Positions 34,528 to 43,931 of a stretch of 64,000 bases of DNA are shown here, one piece after another. This DNA comes from Alopecurus myosuroides. Taxonomy: Eukaryota > Streptophyta > Magnoliopsida > Poales > Poaceae. The stretch covers positions 172,565,642-172,629,641 of the forward strand of contig CM054062.1 in assembly GCA_028641055.1 (NCBI GenBank), given 5' to 3'. Made by a program: the position numbers and the translations under genes. The notes beneath the pieces are model-generated. The model searched no databases and was not told the origin of the DNA. It worked only from the letters and a program-made list of their open reading frames with translations. The first letter of the stretch is position 1; each line of letters begins with the position of its first letter.

Positions 34528-34742
34528 ACATCATCGCTGGTGACGCGGAGTCGGGCGGCGCGCGCGGCGGCTACGCGGACGGCCTGCTCCCTCGTCTCCC
34601 TCCACGTGGTCGGCCGCGCCCGGCCGTACACCACGGCGGGGCGATCGCCGTACACGGCGGCGGCACGCTCGATGAAGCTGATGAGCATGAGGGGCGCGTA
34701 GTTGGCCGCGCACCGAATCGTGCAGGCGTCCATGTCCAGCAC
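34528..34742 (-). pseudogene. Captured first exon of an acyl-activating enzyme (AMP-dependent CoA ligase type)
   Basis: The minus strand encodes C-A-A-N-Y-A-P-L, then I-S-F-I-E-R-A-A-A-V-Y-G-D-R-P-A-V-V-Y-G, T-W-R-E-T-R-E-Q and A-A-R-L-R-V-T-S-D-D-V-V. This is the N-terminal pattern of plant peroxisomal or cytosolic acyl-activating enzymes (N-Y-x-P-L-x-P-x-x-F-I-x-R-A, Y-G-D-R). Similarity ends at D-D-V-V, where an exon boundary would fall. The ATP-binding and later motifs are absent. It lies within the Helitron in the element's own orientation, the usual arrangement for gene capture. It cannot make a working ligase. Confidence 0.7.
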
Positions 34743-35290
34743 CTCCTCCCACCCACCGCAGCAGAGGGCGCACCTGAGAGGAGACGGGGGATGGGTTACC
34801 TTGGTCCTCGATCTAGCGCCGCCCCCGTCGTTGTCGATCTAGGTCTGGTCACAGGCGATCCGATCAAGCGCTGCCGCCATGGTCTGGGGAGATGCAATTT
34901 TGCCCTTGTGGCAACAAGAGCGAGAGGTGACATAAAATATTTCATCGAGCTGCGGGCTTGTGTTGGGCCTGGCTGGCCTGCTCGCAAGTTGATGCGACGG
35001 GAGCGATCGTCTGGTGGCAGACGATGCCGAGGACGGAGGAACGTCGAAGTCACAATTAATAGTAAAGAAGATAAAAGATAGTGAGTAGAGATTTGTTGAG
35101 GTAAATCAGGAGATTTTTGTGATTGTGTGAAAAGTTTTTTTCCACGTGAGGTTAGAGATGGGAGAGAATTTAGGGCGGTGGCATATTATCCGTAATTACG
35201 TAGAAGTGGGATAGTTAGTTGTGCGGTGGCATTCCTTCTGTAATTTCGTTGAAGTGTGACACCACCGTCACAGCAACCTTAATAGTAAAG
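34743..35290. other. Helitron 5' part, no gene recognised
   Basis: GC-rich near 34750-35040, then AT-rich to the 5' terminus. The GC-rich part may be upstream sequence of the captured gene. No supported ORF. Confidence 0.35.
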
Positions 35291-35439
35291 ATAGTAGCAA
35301 GCTATTCCTCGTTTTTCTTTTTCTTTTTTCTATTTTAGGGAAGGGAAAAGTTGATTAACCAGCTTGGTACCAGAAAGGTCGTGGGCCACAGAGATTTGCA
35401 ACCTCAGCTAGCTAGCTCCATGACGGGGAGCGGTGTGGC

Positions 35440-35447
35440 TATATATA
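35440..35447 (+). promoter_or_regulatory. TATA box of the peroxidase gene
   Basis: TATATATA lies 44 bp before the start codon at 35491, placing transcription start about 20 nt upstream of the ATG. The Helitron ends at 35291, so only about 150 bp of the native upstream sequence separates it from the TATA box. Confidence 0.7.
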
Positions 35448-35490
35448 CGCATGGGAGCTAGCTAGGTACTGGCGTTGATCTTTGTATCAG

Positions 35491-35720
35491 ATGATAATGG
35501 CTTTTCCCGGCTGCCTCTTCGTTCCTATCGTGGCGATCTTGCTTCTCGGTCTGGCCCCGGCGACGTCGGCACAGCTGTCGGCGACGTTCTACGACTCGTC
35601 CTGCCCGGCTGCCCGGGCGCGCTGGCGACGATCAAGAGCGCCGTGACAGCGGCGGTGAACAAGGAGCCCCGCATGGGAGCTTCCCTGCTGAGGCTTCACT
35701 TCCATGACTGCTTCGTCCAA
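35491..35720 (+). pseudogene. Peroxidase exon 1
   Basis: ATG at 35491 (a second, in-frame ATG at 35497), signal peptide, mature start Q-L-S-A-T-F-Y, and R-L-H-F-H-D-C-F near the end. The 8-bp tandem repeat CTGCCCGG at 35601-35608 and 35609-35616 shifts the frame after S-S-C-P. With one copy the exon is 222 bp (74 codons). The donor is GCAAGT rather than GTAAGT. Confidence 0.9.
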
Positions 35721-35726
35721 GCAAGT
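35721..35726 (+). promoter_or_regulatory. Non-canonical GC splice donor, intron 1
   Basis: Exon 1 ends ...GTCCAA and the intron begins GCAAGT. The acceptor is ...GACAG at 37287, giving Q-G-C-D in frame. GC-AG introns are a known minor class; here the rest of the donor matches the consensus well. Confidence 0.75.
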
Positions 35727-35856
35727 ATCTCTTTCTCTCTCTCACACACACGCACATGCATATAGACGGCCGGTCATGGTGCAATCATGCATGCAACCTC
35801 TGCTTCCGTACCCTGTTTAGTGATTCGGATATGCTGTCTGCTTAATTTGCTTTCAT

Positions 35857-37043
35857 GGGCTGTTGGACTAGGAATCGATCTGATTGGTCTCCCCTCCCCT
35901 CCCGATAGCCCCCTCTCGCCCCCCCGAGGGCGACGGGGCTCCTCCCCCCACCCCTCACCGTCCGAGCTCCCCCCTACCCTCTCCCCCTGCGGCCGCCGTC
36001 GGCAAGGGTCGCCGGGCAAAGGCCCGCGCGGCGCCGGCGGCGGCGGCCTCCTCGTTTCCCCACGGCGTGGTAGGGTGGTCGGGGCCGGTCCCTTCCTCGG
36101 CGGCGGTGCTCCTAGGGAAGTCCGGGTCCAGCGCGGCTGGGTGACGAAGGAGGCGGTGGTCTCCGACGCGGGGCGTCCGTGCGGCAGGCGGCTTCGGCGG
36201 CGCGCTGGTGTGGGCTTCAGATGGGCTCGGCGGGCCCAGATGGGCTCGGGCGGGCCGAGGCCTGGTGGCGGCTGGAACCCCCTGGAGGCAGCGGCATCGA
36301 CTGGTCGGGTCGGACGACGACGGCACTGCGGCCTGAGTATTGCAGCAGGGCGGCCGGGGCTTCACGAGCCCATCTGGGTTTGGCCGGGCCCGACGGGGCC
36401 TGGTGTGCCCCCGCTGCTCTGTCCGGCCGATGACCGCCTTTTGGCAGTGGAGGTGGGTACCTCCCGCGGGCTGCGGAGCTGTTGTCCTTTGGCCCGACTG
36501 TGTCGGATGCTGCCGTCTTCCACGCCGTCTTCCGGGGTCACGAGGTGACCAATGAAGGTGGGCTCTAGTTCGCCGTGGCGTGTATCGGTGGCTGGAGATG
36601 CTCGGTGGAGGTACCCCCTTGCGCCGGTTTGGTTTGTGGGTAGGGGTTGGGAGAACTCCCTGTCAGCTAGGCTGACCCGGGCGCGGTGCCGCCGTCGTGT
36701 GGCACCAGTCCTTCTTGGAGGGCGCCGTAGGAATCCCTACCCGCTACTACCCGTGTCGGGGGAAACCCTAGGACCTCGGGTCCGGGTAGCAGCGCTGTGT
36801 CGACAGTGCTACCCTCATTGGAGGGGCTGCTTGGCACGAGGTGCTCGGGGGTACCTGGGTTGCGGTGGGACGAAGATGGAGGGCGCAGCGGTGGCGGGTC
36901 ATCTTTGTTTGGGCGCCTCGCCTTGATTTTCATTTCTTTTTCTCTTTGGGCGTGATCCTTGTGCTGCCGCCCCAGCATTGCAAGTGTGTTGGTTGTATCG
37001 GGTGTTTGCTATATTAATATAGCGGGGCTACGGCCTATTTCGG
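35857..37043 (+). mobile_element. GC-rich non-LTR retroposon in peroxidase intron 1
   Basis: 1187 bp flanked by a perfect 14-bp direct repeat TAATTTGCTTTCAT (35843-35856 and 37044-37057), a typical target-primed insertion. The 3' end reads TATATTAATATAGCGGGGCTACGGCC, resembling grass LINE tails. The body is very GC-rich. It contains a long compositional ORF (35787-36548, starting outside the element) with no recognisable domain. It is probably a 5'-truncated or non-autonomous LINE relative. Confidence 0.7.
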
Positions 37044-37284
37044 TAATTTGCTTTCATACTTTCTTCGGTACTCTTCCAATTTGATCTATGCCGTATGTGA
37101 AAGTAATGGCTGCACTAGCTAGCTAGCTCAAGCTGCTGAGTGTAGCACCGTCTTGCAGGCAGCTGGCTGGGATCGATACGGCCGTGAGCGTGACGTGCGT
37201 CTATTGTAGTAGCATGCTAGCTAGGAGTATGATCACCTTGGTCTAACACCGTGTAAGCTGGCCTGCGTGTGTCGTGGTGCATGA

Positions 37285-37518
<234 letters not shown>

Positions 37519-37577
37519 TAAACTTCAGACTGAGCGCCCAATATATATATTGACATCGACTTTGATTAAACCTGCAG

Positions 37578-37726
37578 CTGGGAGGAGCGTCGTATACGGT
37601 TCCGTTGGGGAGGAGAGACTCCACCACCGCGAGCCTCAGCGAGGCGAACAGCGACCTCCCTCCGCCGACCTCCGACCTGGCTGATCTCGTAGGCAACTTT
37701 TCCAGGAAGGGGCTCAGTGTCACCGA
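37578..37726 (+). pseudogene. Peroxidase exon 3, left part
   Basis: [15 protein letters not shown] through G-L-S-V-T-D, then cut by the Copia element. The last five bases ACCGA are one copy of the target duplication. Confidence 0.9.
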
Positions 37727-38068
37727 TGTTAGAAACTGGACAAGGAAAGAGGACTCGAGGGTTTGTGCTGCGTGCGAAAGTGCAGCGTTTTCTGTTTTTA
37801 CTTCTCTTATTTGTACTGTCGTTACAACTAATTGATCCTACAATCTAGGCATGATCGAGCCGTTACATCGTGCCATCCCACGAAGACTCGCTCACCCCCT
37901 AACTACGCAACAAGCGCGTGCAGATCGCTGTGCCATCCCACAGCTCACGCAGCTCGTGCCTATCTGACCAGCAGCTCGAACAGGCTCGACTGCTGATCGT
38001 TTTTATTCAGATAACGAAAACTCTACTGAACCCATAACTGCTGTTCGTCAGGTTTAATAGTGTCAACA
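37727..38068 (-). repeat. 3' LTR of Copia element
   Basis: 342 bp, TGTTAGAAACTGG to AGTGTCAACA. No difference from the other LTR was seen. Confidence 0.95.
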
Positions 38069-38082
38069 AATCTCCTCCTAAA
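38069..38082 (-). promoter_or_regulatory. Polypurine tract of Copia element
   Basis: The minus strand reads TTAGGAGGAGATT directly upstream of the 3' LTR. Confidence 0.7.
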
Positions 38083-41000
38083 CCTGACGCACAGACGATA
38101 CCTTCACGACACCGAGCTTGGACCTCATCTCCACGAACTTGGTTCTGCCCAGTGCCTTGGTGAGAATATCTGCAAGTTGCCCATCGGTACTGACATGTCC
38201 AATGTCGATCTTGCCATTCTCGATGTTCTCCCGAAGAAAATGGAACTTCACGTCGATGTGCTTGCTCCTCTCGTGATGCACTGGGTTTTTGCTCAGTGCG
38301 ATCGCAGACATGTTGTCGACGCGGAGCTTCACCTTCAATGGCGCGTTGTTGATCAGTTCTCCAAGGAGATTGCTCAACCAGACGCCCTGGCACGCTGCTG
38401 ATGCAGCAGCCACATACTCGGCCTCGCATGACGACAGAGTCACCATCTTCTGCTTCTGAGAGGCCCAGGTGATCGTGCTGCCATTGAGGATGTACACAAT
38501 TCCGGTAGTGCTCCGGCGATCGTCAACATCCCCGGCGTAGTCGCTGTCGCTGAAACCAATCAGCTCCGATGCCTTCCCTTCCCCTCGCTTGTACCAGCAG
38601 CCATACCCTGGCGTGCCACTGATATAGCGAAGAATCTGCTTGACTGCCGCCCAGTGTGGTGCAGCGGGCGCCTTCAGGAACCTGCTAACAATGCCGACAG
38701 CATATGTTATGTCAGGGCGAGTGTTGCAGAGGTACCGCAAACTCCCGACGACGCTCCGGTACAGTGCCACATCCACTGCTGCACCAGTTGCCTCCTTGCT
38801 CAGCTTGAGCCTGCTTTCCATGGGCGTGTGTGTGGCGTTGCAGCCCGTCATCCCGGCGACCTCGAGGATCTTGTCAACATATGCGCTCTGACAGATAGTG
38901 ATGCCCTCGTCAGACTGCACCACCTCAAGGCCAAGATAGTATGAGAGCGGGCCAAGATCACTCATGGCGAACAAGTCCTTCATCTCTTCCTTGAACTTGT
39001 CAATGTCGCCGTTGCTCGGTCCAGTGATCACTAGATCGTCCACGTACACGCCCACAATCAGTGTGGACGTCGCGGTGCTCCTCCTGTACACAGCATGCTC
39101 GTGTGGGCTTCGCTCGAATCCCAGCGCGGCAAGCGAGCTGTCGAGCTTTGAGTTCCATGCGCGAGGAGCTTGGCGCAGGCCATACAAGGCCTTGCGCAGC
39201 CGAAGGACTGCATGCTGCTGCTCGTCGTTGATGTACCCGGGCGGCTGATGAACGTATACTTCCTCCCGCAAATCTCCGTTCAAGAATGCGCTCTTGACGT
39301 CCATGTGATGAACGGACCACCCACAGTGAGCGGCCACGGCGAGGAGCAAACGGATAGTCTCCATGCGAGCCACTGGCGCGTAAACTTCGTCGTAGTCCAC
39401 TCCCTGTTGCTGCGCATATCCTTTCGCCACCAGACGAGCTTTATGCTTCACGATGTTCCCCGCTGGATCTCGTTTCACCTTGTAAACCCACTTGAGTCCT
39501 ATTGCTCGATGGCCTCTTGGGAGTTCTGCGTATTCCCAAGTGTCGTTGCTCTCGATCGCTGCAATTTCTGCATCCATGGCCACCTTCCAGCACTTCTCAC
39601 CCAACGCGTCACTGACACTGTCAGGTTCTTCAGCTGCAGCTAGACAGGCTTGCTCCTCCTCCTCCTCTGGCTGCAGATCCATCTTCATTACATAGTCACG
39701 GTAGATGGTGTTGGGTTTCACAATGCCGTCGCGCGCGCGTGTGATCATCCGATGTCGTGGTGGCTCACTCGGCGTACGCAGCTCAGACTCTGAATTTTCT
39801 TGCGCCGTTCCGTCAGAGTGAGCTGAGGTGTCTCCTCCCCCGACTGAATTTGGCGGTGGTGGGGAAGAGACGGCGACGGTGGGTGCAGCGCTGATCACCG
39901 GAGACACGGCTTCCCTGTCAGCCACAACCGTTGGCCTCTCAACTGAGACTGGATAGGAGAAGAAATCGACGCTGAAATGTGCGCCGTCAGACGCAGTTCC
40001 TGTCTTCTCCCAGTCCCAGCGAGATCCTTCGTCGAATATGACGTCACGCGTGACGTGCACGCGATTCTTGGCTGGATCAAACACCCTGTAGGCCGCAGAT
40101 CCGGGCTCGTATCCGAAAAACACCATTGGAGTGCTGCGATCATCGAGCTTGGCTGCATTTGGCTTCGTGATCTTCACGTGCGCCACGCAGCCGAAGACGC
40201 GCAGGTAGCTCACGTCAGGTTTGTATCCATGCCAGGCCTCGAACGGTGTTCTTCCCTCCACACTCTTCGTTGGTGATCGATTGAGGAGGTAGACGGCGGT
40301 GGTGACTGCTTCTCCCCAAAACCTTGCCGGAATCTCCTTCGCCTTCATCAGACTTCTCGCGGCGGCGACGATCGTCTGATTCCGTCGCTCCACCACCCCG
40401 TTCTGCTGGGGGGAGTAGGGCGCAGTCAGCTGCCGTCCGATCCCCTCTTCTGCGCAGTACGCCGCGAAGGTCGCCACCGTGAACTCTCCTCCGCGATCCG
40501 TTCGCAGGAGGCGCAGCTTCCGCCCGGTCTCCACCTCCACTCCGGCCTTGAAGCGCATGATCGCCGCGGCGGCCTGATCCTTGGTGGCGAGAAGTGTGAG
40601 CCACATGTACCGGCTCTGATCGTCGACCAGGAGAAGAAAATAGCGCTTTCCTCCTGGCGTCGCCGGCGTGATGGGCCCGCACAAGTCCCCGTGAACCAAG
40701 TCCAGCAGGCCTTGTGCTCTTTTCTTCGCCTGCTGCGGGAACGGCGCTCGTCGTTGCTTTCCTGCCAGACATGCTTCACAGAGCTGCTCTACGTGGTCGA
40801 TGCGTGGCATCCCACGCACCATGTCCTTGCGCGCGAGCTTCCTCAGGGCGTCGAAATTCAGATGGCCGAAACGCGCGTGCCACCTCCAGGCGTCGTTGTC
40901 GTGGTGCGCGGCGAGGCACACCGGCGTGGCGAGCTTCAGAGTGACGATGTACAGCCGGTTCCGCGCTCTGGGCACCTTGGCGAGCAGGCGTCCACGGCGA

Positions 41001-42538
41001 TCGTGCAGACGCAGATGCCCATTGCCTATGAGCACCTGACAGCCGCGCTCGTCGAGCTGCCCGAGACTCACTATGTTGCTCTTCAGGCGAGGGATGAAGT
41101 ACACATCAGTGAGGGCTCGGTGCTCGCCGTTGCCGCAGGCGAACAGGACCGTGCCGCGCCCCTCGATCTCCACGACTGATCCGTCCCCAAATTTCACCGT
41201 GCCGCCCACGTTAGTGTTCAGCTCTGCGAACGCCGCACGGCGCCCAGTCATATGATTACTGGCGCCCGTGTCGAGGAACCAGGTGTCGTCGCCTTGATCT
41301 TCTTTGGCGAGGAAGACGCGGTCCTCGACGATGTCGACGCGCTCCACCGTGTCGACGCAGATCGGTGCAGAGATGGGCACGCGTGGCGCCTCGCGCACCT
41401 CGTCGGACAGTGCCGCCATGAGGAGGGATGGCCCCTCGTCGTCGCTGAGGGAGCACACCCGTGCCAGGTGCAGTACCGGCTTGTCCTCCTCCTCCGCCTT
41501 GGCCAGATTTGCCTGCTGTTGTCCCTTCCGTTCACGGCGCGGCTCCGGACAGTCGCGGGAGATGTGCCCTGCAAATTTGTTGCAGTTGTAGCACTTGATC
41601 CCCGACATGTCCCTGTTGCCGCGCTCGCCGTTCGAGCTGCGACGATCGCCGTCGCGCCCCTTCTGCTTGTCGTGGCCACTCCACTTGCCACCGCCGCCGT
41701 TGGAGCCTGATCCGTGCTCCTTCTTCTTGCCGCGTGCGCGCCACTGCTCCTCCGTGAGCAGCAGCTGGCTCCCGGCTCCGTTCCCGGCCCCGATCGAGCA
41801 CCTCTCCGCCGATGAACGCAGCCGTCCGATGAGCTCCTCCACGGACATGCCGTCGAGATCGAGGAGGGTCTCGATGGAGCAGGCGATCTGCGCATACTGA
41901 GCTGGGACTTCACGCAAGAATTTTTGAACAATCTTTACCTCATCCACGATGTCCCCGAGTGAGCGCAGATTATTCGCCAGGTTCGTGATGCGCATGCCAA
42001 ACGCATCCAGCGATTCACCATCCTTGAACGTGATCTGCTCAAACTCTTTGCGCAGTCGTTGCGCCGTCGCCTCCCGTGCGCGACTGACGCCCATGCGCAT
42101 CAGTTTGATGGCTTCCCAGGCGTCTGCGGCGGTGTCCTTGACGGCGAGGACCGGCACCATCTCCGGTGGTACCGCACGCAGTAACGCCGAGAGTGCCGCC
42201 ATATCTTCGCGATCTCCCGCCGTGCCCACGCCTGACACGGCCTCCCACAGACCCTGGGCCCGCAGGTTGATCTTCATCACCAGAGCCCACTCGATGTAGT
42301 TCGTCGAGGTGAGCGTGGGGTAGACGATGCTGCTCCCGTAGTTCGTGCGCTCCTGCACGACACGCTCGTGGACGACAACCTCGTTGCCGCCCCGCCTGAT
42401 CACACTCCTCCCTCTGCTCCTTCCTCTTGGCCTTGTCGGTGACGTCGCGGCTCCCGCTGCGGCCGCGGCAGCTGCCGCGTTCGCATCTCCATCTCCGTTG
42501 CGGGGCGTCGCCGGCGAGTTCACCGCGTCGTTGGCCAT
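38078..42538 (-). CDS. Copia gag-pol polyprotein, intact (1486 aa)
   Basis: One uninterrupted frame. Gag with zinc knuckle C-Y-N-C-N-K-F-A-G-H-I-S-R-D-C at residues 316-330; aspartic protease W-F-L-D-T-G-A-S at 420-427; integrase with H555, H559, C587, C590 and catalytic D618, D681, E717; RT with Y-V-D-D at 1165-1168; RNase H with D-S-D-Y-A-G-D near 1335 and S-S-C-E-A-E-Y near 1360. This is the Copia order (integrase before RT). It begins with an Ala-rich stretch after M-A-N-D-A-V, just inside the primer-binding site, and ends next to the polypurine tract. It encodes everything for particle formation, reverse transcription and insertion. Confidence 0.95.
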   Translation of the reverse strand: MANDAVNSPATPRNGDGDANAAAAAAAAGAATSPTRPRGRSRGRSVIRRGGNEVVVHERVVQERTNYGSSIVYPTLTSTNYIEWALVMKINLRAQGLWEAVSGVGTAGDREDMAALSALLRAVPPEMVPVLAVKDTAADAWEAIKLMRMGVSRAREATAQRLRKEFEQITFKDGESLDAFGMRITNLANNLRSLGDIVDEVKIVQKFLREVPAQYAQIACSIETLLDLDGMSVEELIGRLRSSAERCSIGAGNGAGSQLLLTEEQWRARGKKKEHGSGSNGGGGKWSGHDKQKGRDGDRRSSNGERGNRDMSGIKCYNCNKFAGHISRDCPEPRRERKGQQQANLAKAEEEDKPVLHLARVCSLSDDEGPSLLMAALSDEVREAPRVPISAPICVDTVERVDIVEDRVFLAKEDQGDDTWFLDTGASNHMTGRRAAFAELNTNVGGTVKFGDGSVVEIEGRGTVLFACGNGEHRALTDVYFIPRLKSNIVSLGQLDERGCQVLIGNGHLRLHDRRGRLLAKVPRARNRLYIVTLKLATPVCLAAHHDNDAWRWHARFGHLNFDALRKLARKDMVRGMPRIDHVEQLCEACLAGKQRRAPFPQQAKKRAQGLLDLVHGDLCGPITPATPGGKRYFLLLVDDQSRYMWLTLLATKDQAAAAIMRFKAGVEVETGRKLRLLRTDRGGEFTVATFAAYCAEEGIGRQLTAPYSPQQNGVVERRNQTIVAAARSLMKAKEIPARFWGEAVTTAVYLLNRSPTKSVEGRTPFEAWHGYKPDVSYLRVFGCVAHVKITKPNAAKLDDRSTPMVFFGYEPGSAAYRVFDPAKNRVHVTRDVIFDEGSRWDWEKTGTASDGAHFSVDFFSYPVSVERPTVVADREAVSPVISAAPTVAVSSPPPPNSVGGGDTSAHSDGTAQENSESELRTPSEPPRHRMITRARDGIVKPNTIYRDYVMKMDLQPEEEEEQACLAAAEEPDSVSDALGEKCWKVAMDAEIAAIESNDTWEYAELPRGHRAIGLKWVYKVKRDPAGNIVKHKARLVAKGYAQQQGVDYDEVYAPVARMETIRLLLAVAAHCGWSVHHMDVKSAFLNGDLREEVYVHQPPGYINDEQQHAVLRLRKALYGLRQAPRAWNSKLDSSLAALGFERSPHEHAVYRRSTATSTLIVGVYVDDLVITGPSNGDIDKFKEEMKDLFAMSDLGPLSYYLGLEVVQSDEGITICQSAYVDKILEVAGMTGCNATHTPMESRLKLSKEATGAAVDVALYRSVVGSLRYLCNTRPDITYAVGIVSRFLKAPAAPHWAAVKQILRYISGTPGYGCWYKRGEGKASELIGFSDSDYAGDVDDRRSTTGIVYILNGSTITWASQKQKMVTLSSCEAEYVAAASAACQGVWLSNLLGELINNAPLKVKLRVDNMSAIALSKNPVHHERSKHIDVKFHFLRENIENGKIDIGHVSTDGQLADILTKALGRTKFVEMRSKLGVVKVSSVRQV

Positions 42539-42556
42539 GTGCGCAGGAACGTAGGC

Positions 42557-42571
42557 GGCTCTGATACCACT
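42557..42571 (-). promoter_or_regulatory. Primer-binding site of Copia element
   Basis: The minus strand reads AGTGGTATCAGAGCC just after the 5' LTR, matching the 3' end of initiator-Met tRNA. Confidence 0.85.
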
Positions 42572-42913
42572 TGTTAGAAACTGGACAAGGAAAGAGGACT
42601 CGAGGGTTTGTGCTGCGTGCGAAAGTGCAGCGTTTTCTGTTTTTACTTCTCTTATTTGTACTGTCGTTACAACTAATTGATCCTACAATCTAGGCATGAT
42701 CGAGCCGTTACATCGTGCCATCCCACGAAGACTCGCTCACCCCCTAACTACGCAACAAGCGCGTGCAGATCGCTGTGCCATCCCACAGCTCACGCAGCTC
42801 GTGCCTATCTGACCAGCAGCTCGAACAGGCTCGACTGCTGATCGTTTTTATTCAGATAACGAAAACTCTACTGAACCCATAACTGCTGTTCGTCAGGTTT
42901 AATAGTGTCAACA
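42572..42913 (-). repeat. 5' LTR of Copia element
   Basis: 342 bp, adjacent to the primer-binding site. Drives the polyprotein on the minus strand. Confidence 0.95.
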
Positions 42914-42918
42914 ACCGA

Positions 42919-42935
42919 CATGGTTGCACTCTCAG
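42919..42935 (+). pseudogene. Peroxidase exon 3, right part
   Basis: After the second ACCGA (42914-42918) the exon resumes with the codons for M-V-A-L-S and ends at a GTAATT donor. Joined to the left part it gives 166 bp, leaving one base to complete Gly with exon 4. Confidence 0.85.
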
Positions 42936-43759
42936 GTAATTAATTGCTGTGCGTAATCATTGCGCTGAATTGTTTTCCCAAAGCTCTGCTGACTAATTGC
43001 GTCATGTCTCACTCCGTCTCAAGTTTCACATCAATCTTAACTTAATGGAGTACATGAGTAAGACATGCCACATGCTCCGTTAGAAAACCAAAAATGTCTA
43101 GTCTAGTCATAAACTCATAATTTGCCACTTGCCGCATGCATACAGGTCCAACTGCTGCCTCATTATTCACTGCAAAAAGGACATGCATGCTAACAACCCT
43201 ACAGCCAAAAGGAACGGACCAATGCCACGACACGCAGCTTGATAGTTACACCGACATGTGACAAGTACTGACTAGCGGGGGCATCTACACAAGATCATAG
43301 TTTCCAGTAATATGCAATAGGGAAGTCTCATTAAGCAATGACCATTTAGTTCGTGGTCTTACATAGTGGATTTTCTCCCGCCTCTAATAATGATCCAAGC
43401 GCGAGGAGGTGGATGGAGAAGGAAGAAAGGGTCACGAAAATAAGAGGGAGAAGGAGCTAGCGGCATAGTCGACACAAAGAACAATTTAGAGAAAGAAAAA
43501 TAAGTATATATGACGAGGGAGGGAGAGGAGTAAGCTCTAACAACAAAGCCCCAATAACTACGCGATGGCGTGCTAGACCCGGGGGAGGGGGGTCTTTGAG
43601 GCGAGGAAGAAGGATGTAAAGACAATTGTAGTGTAAGTGGGGATTTGAACAAAAGGTGGGATGAGCGGTAGGGAAGGAATGAAGGCACACAGAAGAAGTG
43701 AGAGGGGGGGGGGGGGGGGGGGTATGTCACATAGTTTGAAATTAAGTTTCCGGGTCACC
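42936..43759 (+). other. Peroxidase intron 3, left part
   Basis: Non-coding. It contains a diverged copy (about 43270-43759) of sequence also found at about 52400-52975, and a 19-G homopolymer at 43704-43722. Confidence 0.6.
43704..43722. repeat. 19-bp poly-G run
   Basis: Uninterrupted G homopolymer in intron 3. Length may be uncertain in the assembly. Confidence 0.9.
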
Positions 43760-43931
43760 TTTTTTTTTTTTTGAAACGGATAACCCAGCCTCTGCATCTA
43801 GTAGATGCACACGGCTTTTATATTAATAGAAACACCAAAGTCTGCATCTTACAAAATCGTAAAGAAAACATCACCGATATGGCAGCGTGGCCACAAAAAC
43901 CATCCAGCGGAAAATCAACGACAAATGACAC

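Larger units (their letters stand above)
32120..35291 (-). mobile_element. Helitron, non-autonomous, with captured gene fragment
   Basis: On the minus strand it begins TCTTTACTATTAAGG (35291) and ends GCATTCAACTAG (32120). A 6-bp stem hairpin CCCGTG-GCAGCG-CACGGG lies about 8 nt before the terminal CTAG (32131-32148 on the plus strand). It sits between A and T with no target duplication, exactly as Helitrons insert. There are no inverted terminal repeats and no Rep/helicase coding, so it is non-autonomous. It carries an exon of an acyl-activating enzyme (34528-34742) in the same orientation, and a TA microsatellite. Length 3172 bp. Confidence 0.8.
37727..42913 (-). mobile_element. Full-length Ty1/Copia retrotransposon in peroxidase exon 3
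   Basis: 5187 bp. LTRs of 342 bp at 37727-38068 and 42572-42913 appear identical when read side by side. The target duplication ACCGA is at 37722-37726 and 42914-42918. In minus orientation the primer-binding site TGGTATCAGAGCC follows the 5' LTR, and an A/G-rich tract (TTAGGAGGAGATT) precedes the 3' LTR. The single polyprotein ORF is complete. All parts needed for mobility are present, so this is a very recent and possibly still competent copy. Confidence 0.95.

Noticed and set aside
32120..35291. Considered as a MITE or MULE because of its familiar GAATGCCCGTGCG end
   Set aside because: No terminal inverted repeats or target duplication. The CTAG end, hairpin and TC start fit a Helitron.
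35787..36548. 253-codon plus-strand ORF
   Set aside because: It starts in intron 1 and runs into the GC-rich retroposon. Composition alone explains its length; it has no domain and other frames are equally open.
36179..36926. Several further GC-rich plus-strand ORFs
   Set aside because: Compositional shadows within the retroposon between the 14-bp direct repeats.
40215..41931. Many long ORFs on both strands over the Copia polyprotein
   Set aside because: Shadows of the GC-rich polyprotein frame at 38078-42538.
42557..42571. tRNA-like sequence GGCTCTGATACCA (also at 61976)
   Set aside because: These are primer-binding sites next to LTRs, not tRNA genes.
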